A DNA stretch of 43,768 bases, taken from Armatimonadota bacterium (GTDB lineage: Bacteria > Armatimonadota > Chthonomonadetes > Chthonomonadales > Chthonomonadaceae). Below, in pieces: positions 24,905 through 33,625 of the stretch. The notes under the pieces were generated by a model. That model ran no database searches. It worked only from the letters and a program-made list of their open reading frames with translations, and was not told the origin of the DNA. Location of the stretch: positions 1 through 43,768 of the forward strand of contig JAGWMJ010000017.1 in NCBI GenBank assembly GCA_028871815.1. Reading direction: 5' to 3'. Made by a program: the position numbers and the translations under genes. Every line of letters begins with the position of its first letter. Position 1 is the stretch's first letter.

Positions 24905-27900
24905 CTGCGTTGTACTCCGCGCGCGTCTCGTACACCTTGAGCCCTGCGATCTCTCGCTCGCCGGCCCGGCGTCGCAAAAGCGGCTCGAGCTCGTTCATCA
25001 GGGCGAGCTCCTTCTCTACGCGCTGGCGCCAACCCAGGCCCAGCGGCTCCAGCAGCGTGGTCAGCCGGTCTCCGTTGAAGATTCGCCGCTGGAGCACTTC
25101 ATCTACCAGCCGCTGCACCTCCTCCGCATTGAGCCCTTGTCGCGCGGCGAGCTCTGCTACCTCCTGCGCATCGCGTTCGGTCTTGAACGCGACATACCCG
25201 TCGCAGACCTGGCGCTTTTGCAGCGGCTTTCCGACCTCCAGCGAGCGGACGTATTCGGTGATGAGGTCGCGCTCGTCGAGGAACTTTGAGTCGGCGGCGA
25301 TCACGCCGATCAGCCGCTCCAGCGTAATCGCCTCCTTGCCCGGCTTCTGTTGGGAGAACCTGGCGATGAGGCTCATGATGTAGTCGTAGTCGATGAGCGC
25401 GGAGGCGAAGAGCACGAGCTCGAAGTCCACTTCTTCGACCGCTGCGTCCGGGTCGGCGCCCGTCTTGCGCTGCTTTTCTCTTAGCGCAAGTGCGGTCGCA
25501 AGGTATGCGCCCTTGAACCCGCGCAGTTGATCCTCGGGGAGTATGTTCTCCAGCTCCTGCTCTTGGTCGGGAGTGAGGTCGGTGTACTGGTCGAGCTGGG
25601 TCCGGAGCGTCTGTACCGCCTTGAACTTCTCAATGAACCCGACGCGGGCGTGGTCGCCCTTGAGATTCGCAACCTGGTCCGGCTTCATTGCGGCGCCCTG
25701 CGACGTCATGAACTCGTCAAGCTTCTGGACGGCCTCCTTCAGCTTCTCAATGATGGCGGGCGCCTTGTCCACCAGCCAGATTTCCTTTGGCGGGCGCGGG
25801 GAGGCGCCGGAGAACATCGCGATGGCGTCGTCGACCTCCTGCTGTTGGGCCCGGAAGTCGAGGATAGTGCCGTAGGGCTTCGTTGCGTTGAGGATGCGGT
25901 TCGTGCGACTGAACGCCTGGATCAGTCCGTGGTGCCTCAGGTTCTTGTCCACGTAGAGCGTGTTCAGGTACTTGGAATCGAACCCGGTGAGAAGCATATC
26001 CACCACAATGGTGACGTCGATCTTCTCGCTATCGGGCTGGTCACTGTTCGGGTACTGCTGGTCCTTGATTCGCTGCTGAACGTCCTGCTTCTCGCTATGG
26101 GGCTGGTGACTGTTCGGGTACTGCTGGTCCTTGATTCGCTTCTGAACGTCCTGGTAGTAGAGGTCGAACTCCTCGATGCAGTGGTTCGTCCCGTACCGCT
26201 CGTTGTAATCGGCGATGATCCGAGATAGCGCCTCCTTCTTCTCCTCGGGCTTTACCTTATTGTCTTCCCGCTCTTGAAGCAGGTCTTCCTGGATCTGCTT
26301 CACGTCGGCGCTCACGTCTCCGGGCGGGGAGAAGACGCAGGCGATGTTAAGGGGGATATAATCGGGATCCTCAGTAATCCGCTCGCGCTGGCGATCGGCG
26401 AACCGGTTGAAGTAGTCGATCGCGTCGTTGATGGAGCTTGTGGCGAGCAACGCGTTGAAGCGGCGATTGCCGGTGGCAGCGTCGTGCTTTTCGAGGATGG
26501 CGTTCACTACGGCAGCCCGGGTCAGGGGCTGACCGGGTTTGAGTTTGTCCTCGCCTTGCGGCTCGAAGTAATCCACGTGGAAGCGGAGGACGTTGCCGTC
26601 GTCGATGGCGTGGGTGATCGTGTACTCGTGGAGCCGTTGTTGAAACACAACGTCGGTGGTCAACAGGGACGCCTCACCGGCCCGGACGTTCACACGCACG
26701 GCGTTGTCTTCGAAAATCGGGGTACCCGTGAACCCGAAAAGTTGGGCGTTCGGGAAGAACTCCTTGATGGCGTTGTGGCTCTCGCCGAATTGGGACCGGT
26801 GGCACTCGTCGAAGATGATCACCATGCGCTTGTCGCGCAACGGATGGAGCTGCTCCGTGAAGGTCGCATGGCCGCGCTTCTTCCTGTTCTCGTTTCGCTT
26901 ACTGCCTTCGTCGAGCGCGAGGCCGAGCTTCTGGATTGTGGTGACGATCACTTTGTCGGCGTAGTCGTCCGACAGCAGGCGCCGGACAAGGGCGGCGGTG
27001 TTGGTATTCTCCTCGACGCACCCGGGCTGGAAGCGGTTGAACTCTTCGCGGGTCTGGCGGTCGAGGTCTTTGCGGTCGACGACGAAAAGGACCTTCTGAA
27101 TACTGTCGTTGGCCTTGAGAAGGGTGGCGGCCTTGAAGCTCGTGAGCGTCTTGCCGCTGCCGGTAGTGTGCCAGATGTAGCCGTTGCCGCTGTTCTCTTC
27201 GATACACCGGACGATGGCGTCCACCGCATAGATCTGGTAGGGCCGCATCATGAGGAGCTTCCGTTCGCTCTGGACGAGCACCATGTAGCGGCTGATCATC
27301 CGGCTGAGCGTGCATTTGGCCAGGAACTTCTCCGCGAAGTCGTCCAGGTGCGCGATCTTCCTGTTGTCCCGGTCGGCGAACTGGCAGATGGGCAGGTAGC
27401 GCTCATCGGCGTCGAATGCGAAGTGGCGAGCGTTATTATTGGCGAAGTAGTAGGTTTGGTCGCGGTTGCTGACAACGAAGAGCTGAATAAAGCACAGGAG
27501 CGTCTTTGTGTAGCCGTTGCCGTGGTCGTTCTTGTACTCGACGATCTGTTCCATGGCCCGTCGAGGGTTGATACCGAGGGTCTTGAGCTCGATCTGGACG
27601 ACGGGAATGCCGTTGATAAGCAGGATTACGTCGTAGCGGTGGTGACTGTAGTCCGTGTTAATCCGCAGCTGGTTGATGACCTCGAAATCGTTCTTACACC
27701 ATTCTTTGGTGTTGACGAGAGTGTAGTTCAGAGGGGTGCCGTCGTCGCGGCTGAAGCTGTTGATGTTACGAACGGTTTGGGCAGCGGTGAACACGTCCGC
27801 TGTGACAATCTCGTCCAATAGCCGGTTGAACTCGCCATCTGTAAGGTGGACCCGGTTAAGGGCCTGGAACTTCTCCCGGAAGTTCTGCTCCAGCGCGGCT

Positions 27901-27989
27901 CTATCTCTGATGTCCGCGCGGTACCTATACTTCAAGGCCACGAGCTTCTCGATCAGTTCATCCTCAAGCTGGCGTTCGGACAGTGTCAT
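24894..27989 (-). CDS. hsdR: Type I restriction endonuclease subunit
   Basis: The protein has about 1,031 residues. The N-terminal nuclease domain has Asp120 (RYDVILL) and the Glu134-Leu-Lys136 of the PD-(D/E)xK core (VVQIELKTLG). The SF2 translocase part has Walker A TTGSGKT (about 275-281), DECHRSQFGE (motif II) and LIQAFSRTNR (motif VI). The C-terminal helical region contacts HsdM. I chose ATG 27989 over a frame start at 28151 because the extra residues are Arg/Pro-rich and unlike any HsdR, and because 27989 overlaps the stop of the preceding small frame (ATGA). A 22-codon tandem duplication lies before motif V. Confidence 0.93.
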   Translation of the reverse strand: MTLSERQLEDELIEKLVALKYRYRADIRDRAALEQNFREKFQALNRVHLTDGEFNRLLDEIVTADVFTAAQTVRNINSFSRDDGTPLNYTLVNTKEWCKNDFEVINQLRINTDYSHHRYDVILLINGIPVVQIELKTLGINPRRAMEQIVEYKNDHGNGYTKTLLCFIQLFVVSNRDQTYYFANNNARHFAFDADERYLPICQFADRDNRKIAHLDDFAEKFLAKCTLSRMISRYMVLVQSERKLLMMRPYQIYAVDAIVRCIEENSGNGYIWHTTGSGKTLTSFKAATLLKANDSIQKVLFVVDRKDLDRQTREEFNRFQPGCVEENTNTAALVRRLLSDDYADKVIVTTIQKLGLALDEGSKRNENRKKRGHATFTEQLHPLRDKRMVIIFDECHRSQFGESHNAIKEFFPNAQLFGFTGTPIFEDNAVRVNVRAGEASLLTTDVVFQQRLHEYTITHAIDDGNVLRFHVDYFEPQGEDKLKPGQPLTRAAVVNAILEKHDAATGNRRFNALLATSSINDAIDYFNRFADRQRERITEDPDYIPLNIACVFSPPGDVSADVKQIQEDLLQEREDNKVKPEEKKEALSRIIADYNERYGTNHCIEEFDLYYQDVQKRIKDQQYPNSHQPHSEKQDVQQRIKDQQYPNSDQPDSEKIDVTIVVDMLLTGFDSKYLNTLYVDKNLRHHGLIQAFSRTNRILNATKPYGTILDFRAQQQEVDDAIAMFSGASPRPPKEIWLVDKAPAIIEKLKEAVQKLDEFMTSQGAAMKPDQVANLKGDHARVGFIEKFKAVQTLRTQLDQYTDLTPDQEQELENILPEDQLRGFKGAYLATALALREKQRKTGADPDAAVEEVDFELVLFASALIDYDYIMSLIARFSQQKPGKEAITLERLIGVIAADSKFLDERDLITEYVRSLEVGKPLQKRQVCDGYVAFKTERDAQEVAELAARQGLNAEEVQRLVDEVLQRRIFNGDRLTTLLEPLGLGWRQRVEKELALMNELEPLLRRRAGEREIAGLKVYETRAEYNADGE
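26022..26153 (-). repeat. 66-bp in-frame tandem duplication within hsdR
   Basis: Two adjacent 66-bp copies (26022-26087 and 26088-26153) differ at only a few bases and encode two 22-residue units, each containing RIKDQQYPNS. They lie just before VTIVVDMLLTGFDSKYL of the second helicase domain. Confidence 0.85.
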
Positions 27990-28195
27990 GATGACTGCGC
28001 GCTCCTCGCCGCCTTCGCCAGGCCGGTGGTCGGCTTGCCCAAAGGCTCGATGCCGGTGCCGACGCTGTCGTGCTCGACCGTTCGGTGGTGGCCGCGCGTT
28101 AGCTCGGCCAGCGCATCCACCATGCGGAAGCGGCTGTTGTCGGCCACCCACTCTCCTGGCACGGTGGGATTCGGGGCTTGCTGTTCATCGGACAC
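27986..28195 (-). CDS. Small ORF heading the Type I operon
   Basis: This is a 69-residue frame starting with GTG. Its TGA overlaps the hsdR start (ATGA), so ribosomes could pass straight on to hsdR. The peptide is hydrophilic (MSDEQQAPNPTVPGEW, ALAELTRGHHRTVEHDS) with no known domain. AAGGAG lies 11 nt before the GTG, a rather long spacing. It may be a genuine small protein, a leader for coupling, or the stump of a lost gene. I cannot decide between these. Confidence 0.4.
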   Translation of the reverse strand: MSDEQQAPNPTVPGEWVADNSRFRMVDALAELTRGHHRTVEHDSVGTGIEPLGKPTTGLAKAARSAQSS

Positions 28196-28275
28196 GGGCG
28201 GCGTGGCTCCTTCGCGGATGTGTTGGTCTCATGCCTTTGGTTCGATGCGCGCCACATCGATACCTGCCGAAGGCC

Positions 28276-28294
28276 GCGCGACACGGTGTCGCGC
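28276..28294. promoter_or_regulatory. Perfect palindrome upstream of restriction operon
   Basis: GCGCGACACGGTGTCGCGC has two perfect 9-bp arms around one base. It lies 80 bp before the first start codon of the operon. A possible -10 (TATCGA, minus strand 28262-28257) would put the -35 inside it, so it could be an operator. The remainder of 28196-28413 holds a G-rich tract on the minus strand (28331-28349) and no gene. Confidence 0.4.
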
Positions 28295-28413
28295 TTGTGG
28301 CCGGTTTCAGGGCGTGGTTCAGGCAGTGCCGCCGCCCCCGCCCCCGCCGTTGACGCCGGCGCGTCGAAAACGATTCTCTTCTCACAACCGGATGGGTCGG
28401 CGCCGGTAGCGTT

Positions 28414-29172
28414 TTAAACCGACATGCCCCCGTCGATAACAAGGCCGCTGCCGGTGATGAACGAGGCCTCGTCGGAGGCCAGGTAGAGCGCGGCGGCGGC
28501 GATCTCGTCTGCGCTGCCGAGGCGGCCCAGCGGCTGGCGGGCGGCGTACTTCGCGCGCTCGGCGCCCGGGTCGGCGGCCGATTCGATGCGGCCGCTGAGC
28601 GATGGCGTTTCGATGGTTCCCGGCGCCAGGTAGACGGCGCGGATCCCGGTTCCGGCGTAGTCGACGGCGATGGCCCGGGTGAGGCCGATAACTCCCGCCT
28701 TTGCCGCGCAGTAGGCCGCCCGGTTCGGCAGGCCCATCACACCGGCCACCGATGCCATGTTGAGCAGCAGCCCGCCGCCCTGTCGCAGCATTACGGGGAT
28801 GGCGAAGCGGCAGCCGAGATACGCGCTTGTGAGCGTGGTGGCGATCTGCCGCTCCCATTCGGCGTGGGCCGTCTCCTCCACCGTGCCCTGTACGACGATG
28901 CCGGCGTTATTGAAAAGCACATCCAGCCGGCCGAACGCGGAAACCGCCGCGTCGATCATGCGGCGCACATCGGCCTCCACCGAGACATCGGCCTCGATGG
29001 CGAGCGCCCGCCCGCCGAACTCCTCGATCCGGCGCGCCACTTCGCGAACTCCCTCAGCGTTGATGTCGGCAAGGGCCACGGTGGCGCCTTCGCGCGCAAA
29101 CAGCTCGGCGGAAGCGCGGCCAATGCCCTGCGCGGCCCCTGTAATCACAACCGATCTATCTCTAAGCTTCAT
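28414..29172 (-). CDS. SDR-family NAD(P)-dependent oxidoreductase
   Basis: The 252-residue classical short-chain dehydrogenase has the cofactor motif TGAAQGIG (about 11-18), DVS, NNAG, catalytic Ser in NMASVAG, and YxxxK in YCAAK. The C-terminal end FITGSGLVIDGGMSV is typical of FabG-like members. An acidic residue after the second strand (ALADINAEG) suggests NAD(H) preference. The substrate is unknown. I chose ATG 29172, since the longer frame adds residues that precede the Rossmann strand and lie inside the terminase gene. A TATCAT box ends 7 nt before the start. The next gene, a phage small terminase, is divergent only 7 bp away. Confidence 0.88.
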   Translation of the reverse strand: MKLRDRSVVITGAAQGIGRASAELFAREGATVALADINAEGVREVARRIEEFGGRALAIEADVSVEADVRRMIDAAVSAFGRLDVLFNNAGIVVQGTVEETAHAEWERQIATTLTSAYLGCRFAIPVMLRQGGGLLLNMASVAGVMGLPNRAAYCAAKAGVIGLTRAIAVDYAGTGIRAVYLAPGTIETPSLSGRIESAADPGAERAKYAARQPLGRLGSADEIAAAALYLASDEASFITGSGLVIDGGMSV

Positions 29173-29179
29173 ACGCAGA

Positions 29180-29185
29180 ATGATA
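29180..29185 (-). promoter_or_regulatory. TATCAT box of SDR gene
   Basis: On the minus strand TATCAT ends 7 nt before the SDR start codon. The same six bases form the first two codons (ATG ATA) of the divergent terminase gene. It is a candidate leaderless -10; no -35 match is seen. Confidence 0.3.
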
Positions 29186-29608
29186 CAGCATCGCACTTCG
29201 AAACAGCCGATAGAACCCGAAGCGGCTGACCGGCCGGAGCTGGTCACAGCCATTATTACGGCTCTGCTGCAGGGCGCTACGCGGCGTACAGCCGCGGCTG
29301 CGGCCGGCATCAACGAGGCCGCGCTCCAGAGCATGCTGCGCCACAACCCCTGCCTGGAGGCAGAACTTGCGCAGGCGGAAGCTCAGTGTGAAACGCGGTG
29401 CGCCGCCGCCGTGATGGAGGCGGTTGAGAAGGGCGATTGGCGCGCCGCGCTGGCCCTGCTGGCCCGCCGTGACCCGGCCGCATGGCAGGAGCGGAGGCAG
29501 ATTGACGTTAGAAAGCTCACCGATCTTCAGATTGTCGCCCTCCTTGAAGCAGATGCTGAGGCAGGAAGCGAGCCGCAGGGGACTGGTGGTGAGCCAGGCG
29601 GCGAATGA
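29180..29608 (+). CDS. Probable phage terminase small subunit
   Basis: The 142-residue protein has a helix-turn-helix-like N-terminal half (LVTAIITALLQGATRRTAAAAAGINEAALQSML) followed by a helical oligomerisation stretch (EAELAQAEAQCETRCAAAVMEAVEKGDWRAALALLARR) and RRDPAAWQERR. This is the form of many phage small terminases that bind the packaging site and load the large subunit. Identity rests on its fold-like pattern and on its place directly before the large subunit, whose frame overlaps it by 56 bases. ATG 29180 fits that order; a much longer frame opening upstream is a shadow of the SDR gene. Confidence 0.65.
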   Translation: MIQHRTSKQPIEPEAADRPELVTAIITALLQGATRRTAAAAAGINEAALQSMLRHNPCLEAELAQAEAQCETRCAAAVMEAVEKGDWRAALALLARRDPAAWQERRQIDVRKLTDLQIVALLEADAEAGSEPQGTGGEPGGE

Positions 29609-31100
29609 CGCGGAACGCGCACGCTGCGCGGCGGATGTGGTCTACTGGCTCACCACCTTCTGTAAAACCTACGATCCCCGCCTTCCGGAGCCGATTCTGC
29701 CCTTTGTTCCGTTTCCGCGGCAGATCGAGTTCCTGCTCTGGCTGAAAGAACGCGAGGCAAATCAGGAGGATGGCGTCGCCGAAAAGTGCCGCGACGTCGG
29801 GTTTACATGGCTTTGCTGCGCCTATATGGGGCACGCCTGGTTGTTTCGAAAGGGTTTCAAGGGGGCATTCGGCAGCCGGAAGCTGGAGCTGGTCGATCGG
29901 CTCGGCGATCCCGACAGCATCTTCGAGAAGATCCGTATCGTGCTGCGCCACCTTCCGGGCTGGATGCTGCCCGCCGGATTCAGCTGGCGCGAGCACGATA
30001 ACCTGTGCAAGCTGATCAATCCGGAGTCGGGCGCAACGCTCACCGGCGAGGGGGGCGACAACATCGGACGCGGCGGGCGCGCCACCCTCTACATTATTGA
30101 TGAGGCCGCGCACCTGGAGCGTGCCGAGCGGGTGGAGGCTGCGCTCAGCCAGACTTCGCGCTGCAAAATCTGGGTCTCGACCCCGAACGGCATCGGCAAC
30201 CTCTTTGCCCGCAAGCGTTTCAGCGGCGCGTACCCGGTCTTTACGTTTCGCTGGCAGGATGATCCACGCAAAACGGAAACCTGGTTCCAGCAGCAGAAGC
30301 GGACCCTGGACCCGGTTGTTCTGGCGCAGGAAGTGGAGATCGACTACGCCGCCAGCGTGGAGGGCATCTGCATACCGGCCGCATTTGTGCGCGCAGCCAT
30401 CGAGATGACGAAACGCCTGGCCGATGAACCCGTGCATGGCCCGGCGGCCGCCGGGCTGGACATTGCCGAGGAAGGCAAGAGCCGCACCGTGCTCATCGTC
30501 CGGCGCGGCCCGATGGTAACCGACGTGCTGGATTGGGGCGCGGCCAACACCACGCAGACGGCATGGCGGGCGCGGGATGAAGCGGAGCGCCGCGGGGTGG
30601 TGACACTCTGCTACGATGCCACGGGTGTAGGCGCCGGTGTGCGCGGCGCATTCGAAAGCGCGGAGCGTAAGCCGGCCTTCGCCGCTGTGGCGATCAATGG
30701 CGGAGCGCGCCCCGGCAACCGCCGCTGGCCGGACGGCGCCACCAGCGCTCAGCGATTCCTCAACCTTCGCGCCGAACTCTGGTGGATGCTTCGCAGCCGG
30801 TTTGAGGCCGCGTTTGAGCTTGTGGAGCACGGCATCGAACACCCGCTGGAGGAGCTGATCGCCCTGCCGCACCACGCCGACCTTGCGGCGCAGCTCTCGG
30901 CGCCGCGGTGGTTCCACACAGAGACGGGCAAAATCCGCATCGAGAGCAAGCTGGAGATGGCGCGCCGCGGCGTGGCAAGCCCCGATTTCGCGGATGCGCT
31001 GGCCTATGCTTTTGCTGCCGGCGTGCGGCCGGTTGCGTTTGTGGCCGGCGGCCGGCGAGAAGCCACGCTGACCCCAAATCGTGGCCTGCGCCGTGGCTGA
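29553..31100 (+). CDS. Phage terminase large subunit
   Basis: This packaging motor has about 515 residues. The ATPase part has a deviant Walker A region (EKCRDVGFTWLCC) and Walker B with the catalytic Glu (LYIIDEAAHL), then the coupling motif (WVSTPNG). The nuclease part has the RNase H-like acidic residues in AAGLDIAEEGK, CYDATGVGAG and PDFADALAYAF. It cuts and pumps DNA into the head through the portal. A TTG at 29502 with GGAGG 4 nt upstream is an alternative start adding 17 residues. All motifs look intact. Confidence 0.85.
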   Translation: MLRQEASRRGLVVSQAANDAERARCAADVVYWLTTFCKTYDPRLPEPILPFVPFPRQIEFLLWLKEREANQEDGVAEKCRDVGFTWLCCAYMGHAWLFRKGFKGAFGSRKLELVDRLGDPDSIFEKIRIVLRHLPGWMLPAGFSWREHDNLCKLINPESGATLTGEGGDNIGRGGRATLYIIDEAAHLERAERVEAALSQTSRCKIWVSTPNGIGNLFARKRFSGAYPVFTFRWQDDPRKTETWFQQQKRTLDPVVLAQEVEIDYAASVEGICIPAAFVRAAIEMTKRLADEPVHGPAAAGLDIAEEGKSRTVLIVRRGPMVTDVLDWGAANTTQTAWRARDEAERRGVVTLCYDATGVGAGVRGAFESAERKPAFAAVAINGGARPGNRRWPDGATSAQRFLNLRAELWWMLRSRFEAAFELVEHGIEHPLEELIALPHHADLAAQLSAPRWFHTETGKIRIESKLEMARRGVASPDFADALAYAFAAGVRPVAFVAGGRREATLTPNRGLRRG

Positions 31101-31160
31101 AGCGAATCGGTGCGATCGTGGCGTCAGGGCGCGGGATGTGGGGAGATCGAAGAGGTAGCC

Positions 31161-32555
31161 GTGGCCAAAGCAGCTCCCATCGTTGAAACTGTAGTAACGG
31201 GCGAAGCGCCGGCGGCCGGAATGCCGGGCGCGCCCGCATCTGGTGGTGGTGAGCGCCGTGTGAGCCGGATATCGGCCAACCCGCTGCTGGAGTATGTGGC
31301 AGGCGGTTCGTACGCATGGACCGCCAGCTTTCTTCGCAGTCTGCCGTTTGCCATCGACGACGTAACGCGCGACTTTGGCGACGATCTCTACGAGAGGATG
31401 CTGCTGGATCCGCAGGTTGCCTCCAGTGTGAACACGGTCAAGATGGGCGTTCTGAGCAGCACGATGCGCCTGCTGCCCGCCGGCGATTCGCCAATTGCCC
31501 GGGCGGCGTGCGACTTCTGCAGCCGCTGCCTGGATGAGCTGGAGACGCCGCTCTACACCGTTCTGTGGAACCTGCTCGATGGCCTGGCGCTGGGCAACAA
31601 GGTGGCCGAGCAGGTCTATGCCATCCGCGATAGCCGGTTGGCGCTGGCTGCCCTCAAGGTCAAGCCACGACGCGCAACCGCCTTTGTGACGGATGTCTAC
31701 CTTAATCTCGTCGGTGTGCTCGGCCTCATTCCCGGTCAGGGCGCGCCGGTGCTGGTTGAAGGTCTTATCGGCGAACCGGCTCGCACGCCGCATCTGCTGC
31801 CGCGATCCAAGTTTCTGGTGTTCACATTCCGCCAGCGTGACGGCGATCCGCGCGGGCAGAGCATTCTCCGTCCCGCGTACAGCGCCTGGTTCCTCAAGAC
31901 GCAGATGTGGCAGGAGTATCTCAAGTATCTCACTCAGTTTGCCGGTCCCAGTCTCATCGGCTTTACTCCGGAAGAGGCCCAGCAGACCGTGCAGACCGAT
32001 TCGCTGGGCAATATCCAGACCGATGCCAACGGCAGCCCGATCTACCTCAATCCCGAGCAGGCGATGCTCGCAGCGCTGCAGACATTCCGGAATGGCACGG
32101 CAGCGGTCTTCCCCTTCGGAAGTCGCGTCGAGCCTCTGCAGATGGCCGGTGACGGGGGCGCATTTCTGCAGGCGATCGGCCTATTCAACAGCGAGATTGA
32201 CCGCGCCGTCACGGGCCAAACTCTCGCCACACAGGAGGGCGAGCACCAGAGCCGTGCGGCCAGCGCCGTGCACCAGGATGTGCTGGGGCTGGTGGTGCGC
32301 GCCGGCAAGCACGCTCTGGAGACCGCGCTCCAGCGCGACGTCCTCCGCCCACTCACCGTGCTCAACTTTGGAGGCGCCGCGGCGGATTTAACGCCCCGGC
32401 CAACGCTGGCCGACACCGAAAGCCAGGATTTCGCTGATACCGCGGCCTCGATCGCAGCCCTGCAGACATCGGGATACCTGGCCGCATCCCAGTACGCCGC
32501 ACTCGATGCGATGCTGGGCCTGCCTGAACGCAAGGAGGAACCGGAGCAGATATGA
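31161..32555 (+). CDS. Phage portal protein (DUF935/Mu gp29-like)
   Basis: The protein of about 464 residues has the layout of DUF935 portal proteins: DDLYERMLLDPQVASSVNTVKMGVLS near residue 75, then FRQRDGDPRGQSILRPAYSAWFLKTQMWQEYLKYLTQFAGP (the stem and wing helices), and GQTLATQEGEHQSRAASAVHQDV before the C-terminal crown. Portals form the 12-subunit ring at one head vertex through which DNA passes. The GTG at 31161 was chosen for its AGAGGT site; frame codons before it lack one. The protease start overlaps the stop (ATGA). Confidence 0.85.
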   Translation: MAKAAPIVETVVTGEAPAAGMPGAPASGGGERRVSRISANPLLEYVAGGSYAWTASFLRSLPFAIDDVTRDFGDDLYERMLLDPQVASSVNTVKMGVLSSTMRLLPAGDSPIARAACDFCSRCLDELETPLYTVLWNLLDGLALGNKVAEQVYAIRDSRLALAALKVKPRRATAFVTDVYLNLVGVLGLIPGQGAPVLVEGLIGEPARTPHLLPRSKFLVFTFRQRDGDPRGQSILRPAYSAWFLKTQMWQEYLKYLTQFAGPSLIGFTPEEAQQTVQTDSLGNIQTDANGSPIYLNPEQAMLAALQTFRNGTAAVFPFGSRVEPLQMAGDGGAFLQAIGLFNSEIDRAVTGQTLATQEGEHQSRAASAVHQDVLGLVVRAGKHALETALQRDVLRPLTVLNFGGAAADLTPRPTLADTESQDFADTAASIAALQTSGYLAASQYAALDAMLGLPERKEEPEQI

Positions 32556-33622
32556 ATCGTACGGTCGCATTGCACTTCGCCGGTGGTGCAGACGGTGTTC
32601 CACCCGGCAGCGTTAGACTGAAAGGCAAGCTGTTTCAGGCGGGTGAATACCTGGACAAGAGCTTCAGCCTGACTCGCGAAGAGATGGAGTCGGCGGCGGC
32701 GGCATTCGTGCCGATTCCGCTCAATCTGGAGCACCTGGGCGCACTTGGCGTGGAGACTCTGCTCGATGGACGGCTCGGGTGGTTGACGCGCATCTGGACC
32801 GATGGCGATAGCCTGTTTGGCGAAGCGGATGTACCGCCGTGGCTGCGTGAAGCCATGGCCGGGGCGCCGCTCCGCGTGAGCTGTGAGTGGGACCGGGACT
32901 CCAAAACGCTCGCCGGTCTTGCGCTGGTGGCGCTGCCAAGGGTCGCTGATGCCGCCTTGATGGCGCGCCTGAAAGCTTCCAGAAACGAATCGTGTGATGC
33001 GGGCGTCTGCCCGAGAGAGGAGTTGGCAAGAGTGTCGTTCCGTGAATCGGTGATGAACTGGCTCGGGGCAGGCGCCCCAAATGACGATGTGCCCGATCCC
33101 GATGGCGCCGGTGGAGACGCCTCGGCGCCGGCTGCGCCGCCGGAAGAGACGGCGGCGTTTGCCGCGCTCCTGCGCACCCGGGATGCCGAAATCGCGCAGA
33201 TGAAGGCGGAGCGTGCCCAGATGCTGGCCGCCGCCAGAGCCGATGAGGCGGTTCGCGACGGCCACGCCGTGCCGGCCGAGCGCGAGGCTCTTGCGGCCCT
33301 GTTTGCGCAGGCGCTGCACGATGACGAGCAGGGATCTGCCGCGTGCTTCGGCGCCTCCGGCGCAAGCCGTGTTGCGATGCTCCACGCGCTGCTTGATGCA
33401 CGGCCGGCCAGCCTGCTCTGTCTTGAGGCTCTGCAGCCGGCCGATCCGGCTGCCGCGGGTCGCGATACGCTCACGCTGCTCAACTGCAGCGATACGCCGC
33501 AGGTGGGGGATGCCGCGCCGCCCGACAGCCGGCGCCGGCTCGAGCTGCACCGGCTTACCCCGATGGGCCAGGCATTTCTCTCCACCGATGCCGGGCGCGC
33601 GCTCTCGGCATCCGCGCGATAA
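32552..33622 (+). CDS. Capsid maturation protease/scaffold
   Basis: This 356-residue protein has two parts. Residues 1-150 resemble prohead proteases: a His in IPLNLEHLG and a Ser in LRVSCEWD are candidate catalytic residues, in the usual order. Residues 190-250 form a charged coiled coil (TRDAEIAQMKAERAQMLAAARADEAV) of the kind that serves as scaffold and is cut away on maturation. The family resembles the Mu-type protease-scaffold arrangement, but the assignment to a peptidase class is inference. It follows the portal with a 4-base overlap and precedes the decoration genes by 3 bp. Confidence 0.7.
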   Translation: MNRTVALHFAGGADGVPPGSVRLKGKLFQAGEYLDKSFSLTREEMESAAAAFVPIPLNLEHLGALGVETLLDGRLGWLTRIWTDGDSLFGEADVPPWLREAMAGAPLRVSCEWDRDSKTLAGLALVALPRVADAALMARLKASRNESCDAGVCPREELARVSFRESVMNWLGAGAPNDDVPDPDGAGGDASAPAAPPEETAAFAALLRTRDAEIAQMKAERAQMLAAARADEAVRDGHAVPAEREALAALFAQALHDDEQGSAACFGASGASRVAMLHALLDARPASLLCLEALQPADPAAAGRDTLTLLNCSDTPQVGDAAPPDSRRRLELHRLTPMGQAFLSTDAGRALSASAR

Positions 33623-33625
33623 CCG

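Noticed and set aside
28331-28349. G-rich tract on the minus strand as a G-quadruplex regulator
   Set aside because: Runs of G are short and interrupted, and such tracts are common in DNA of this composition.
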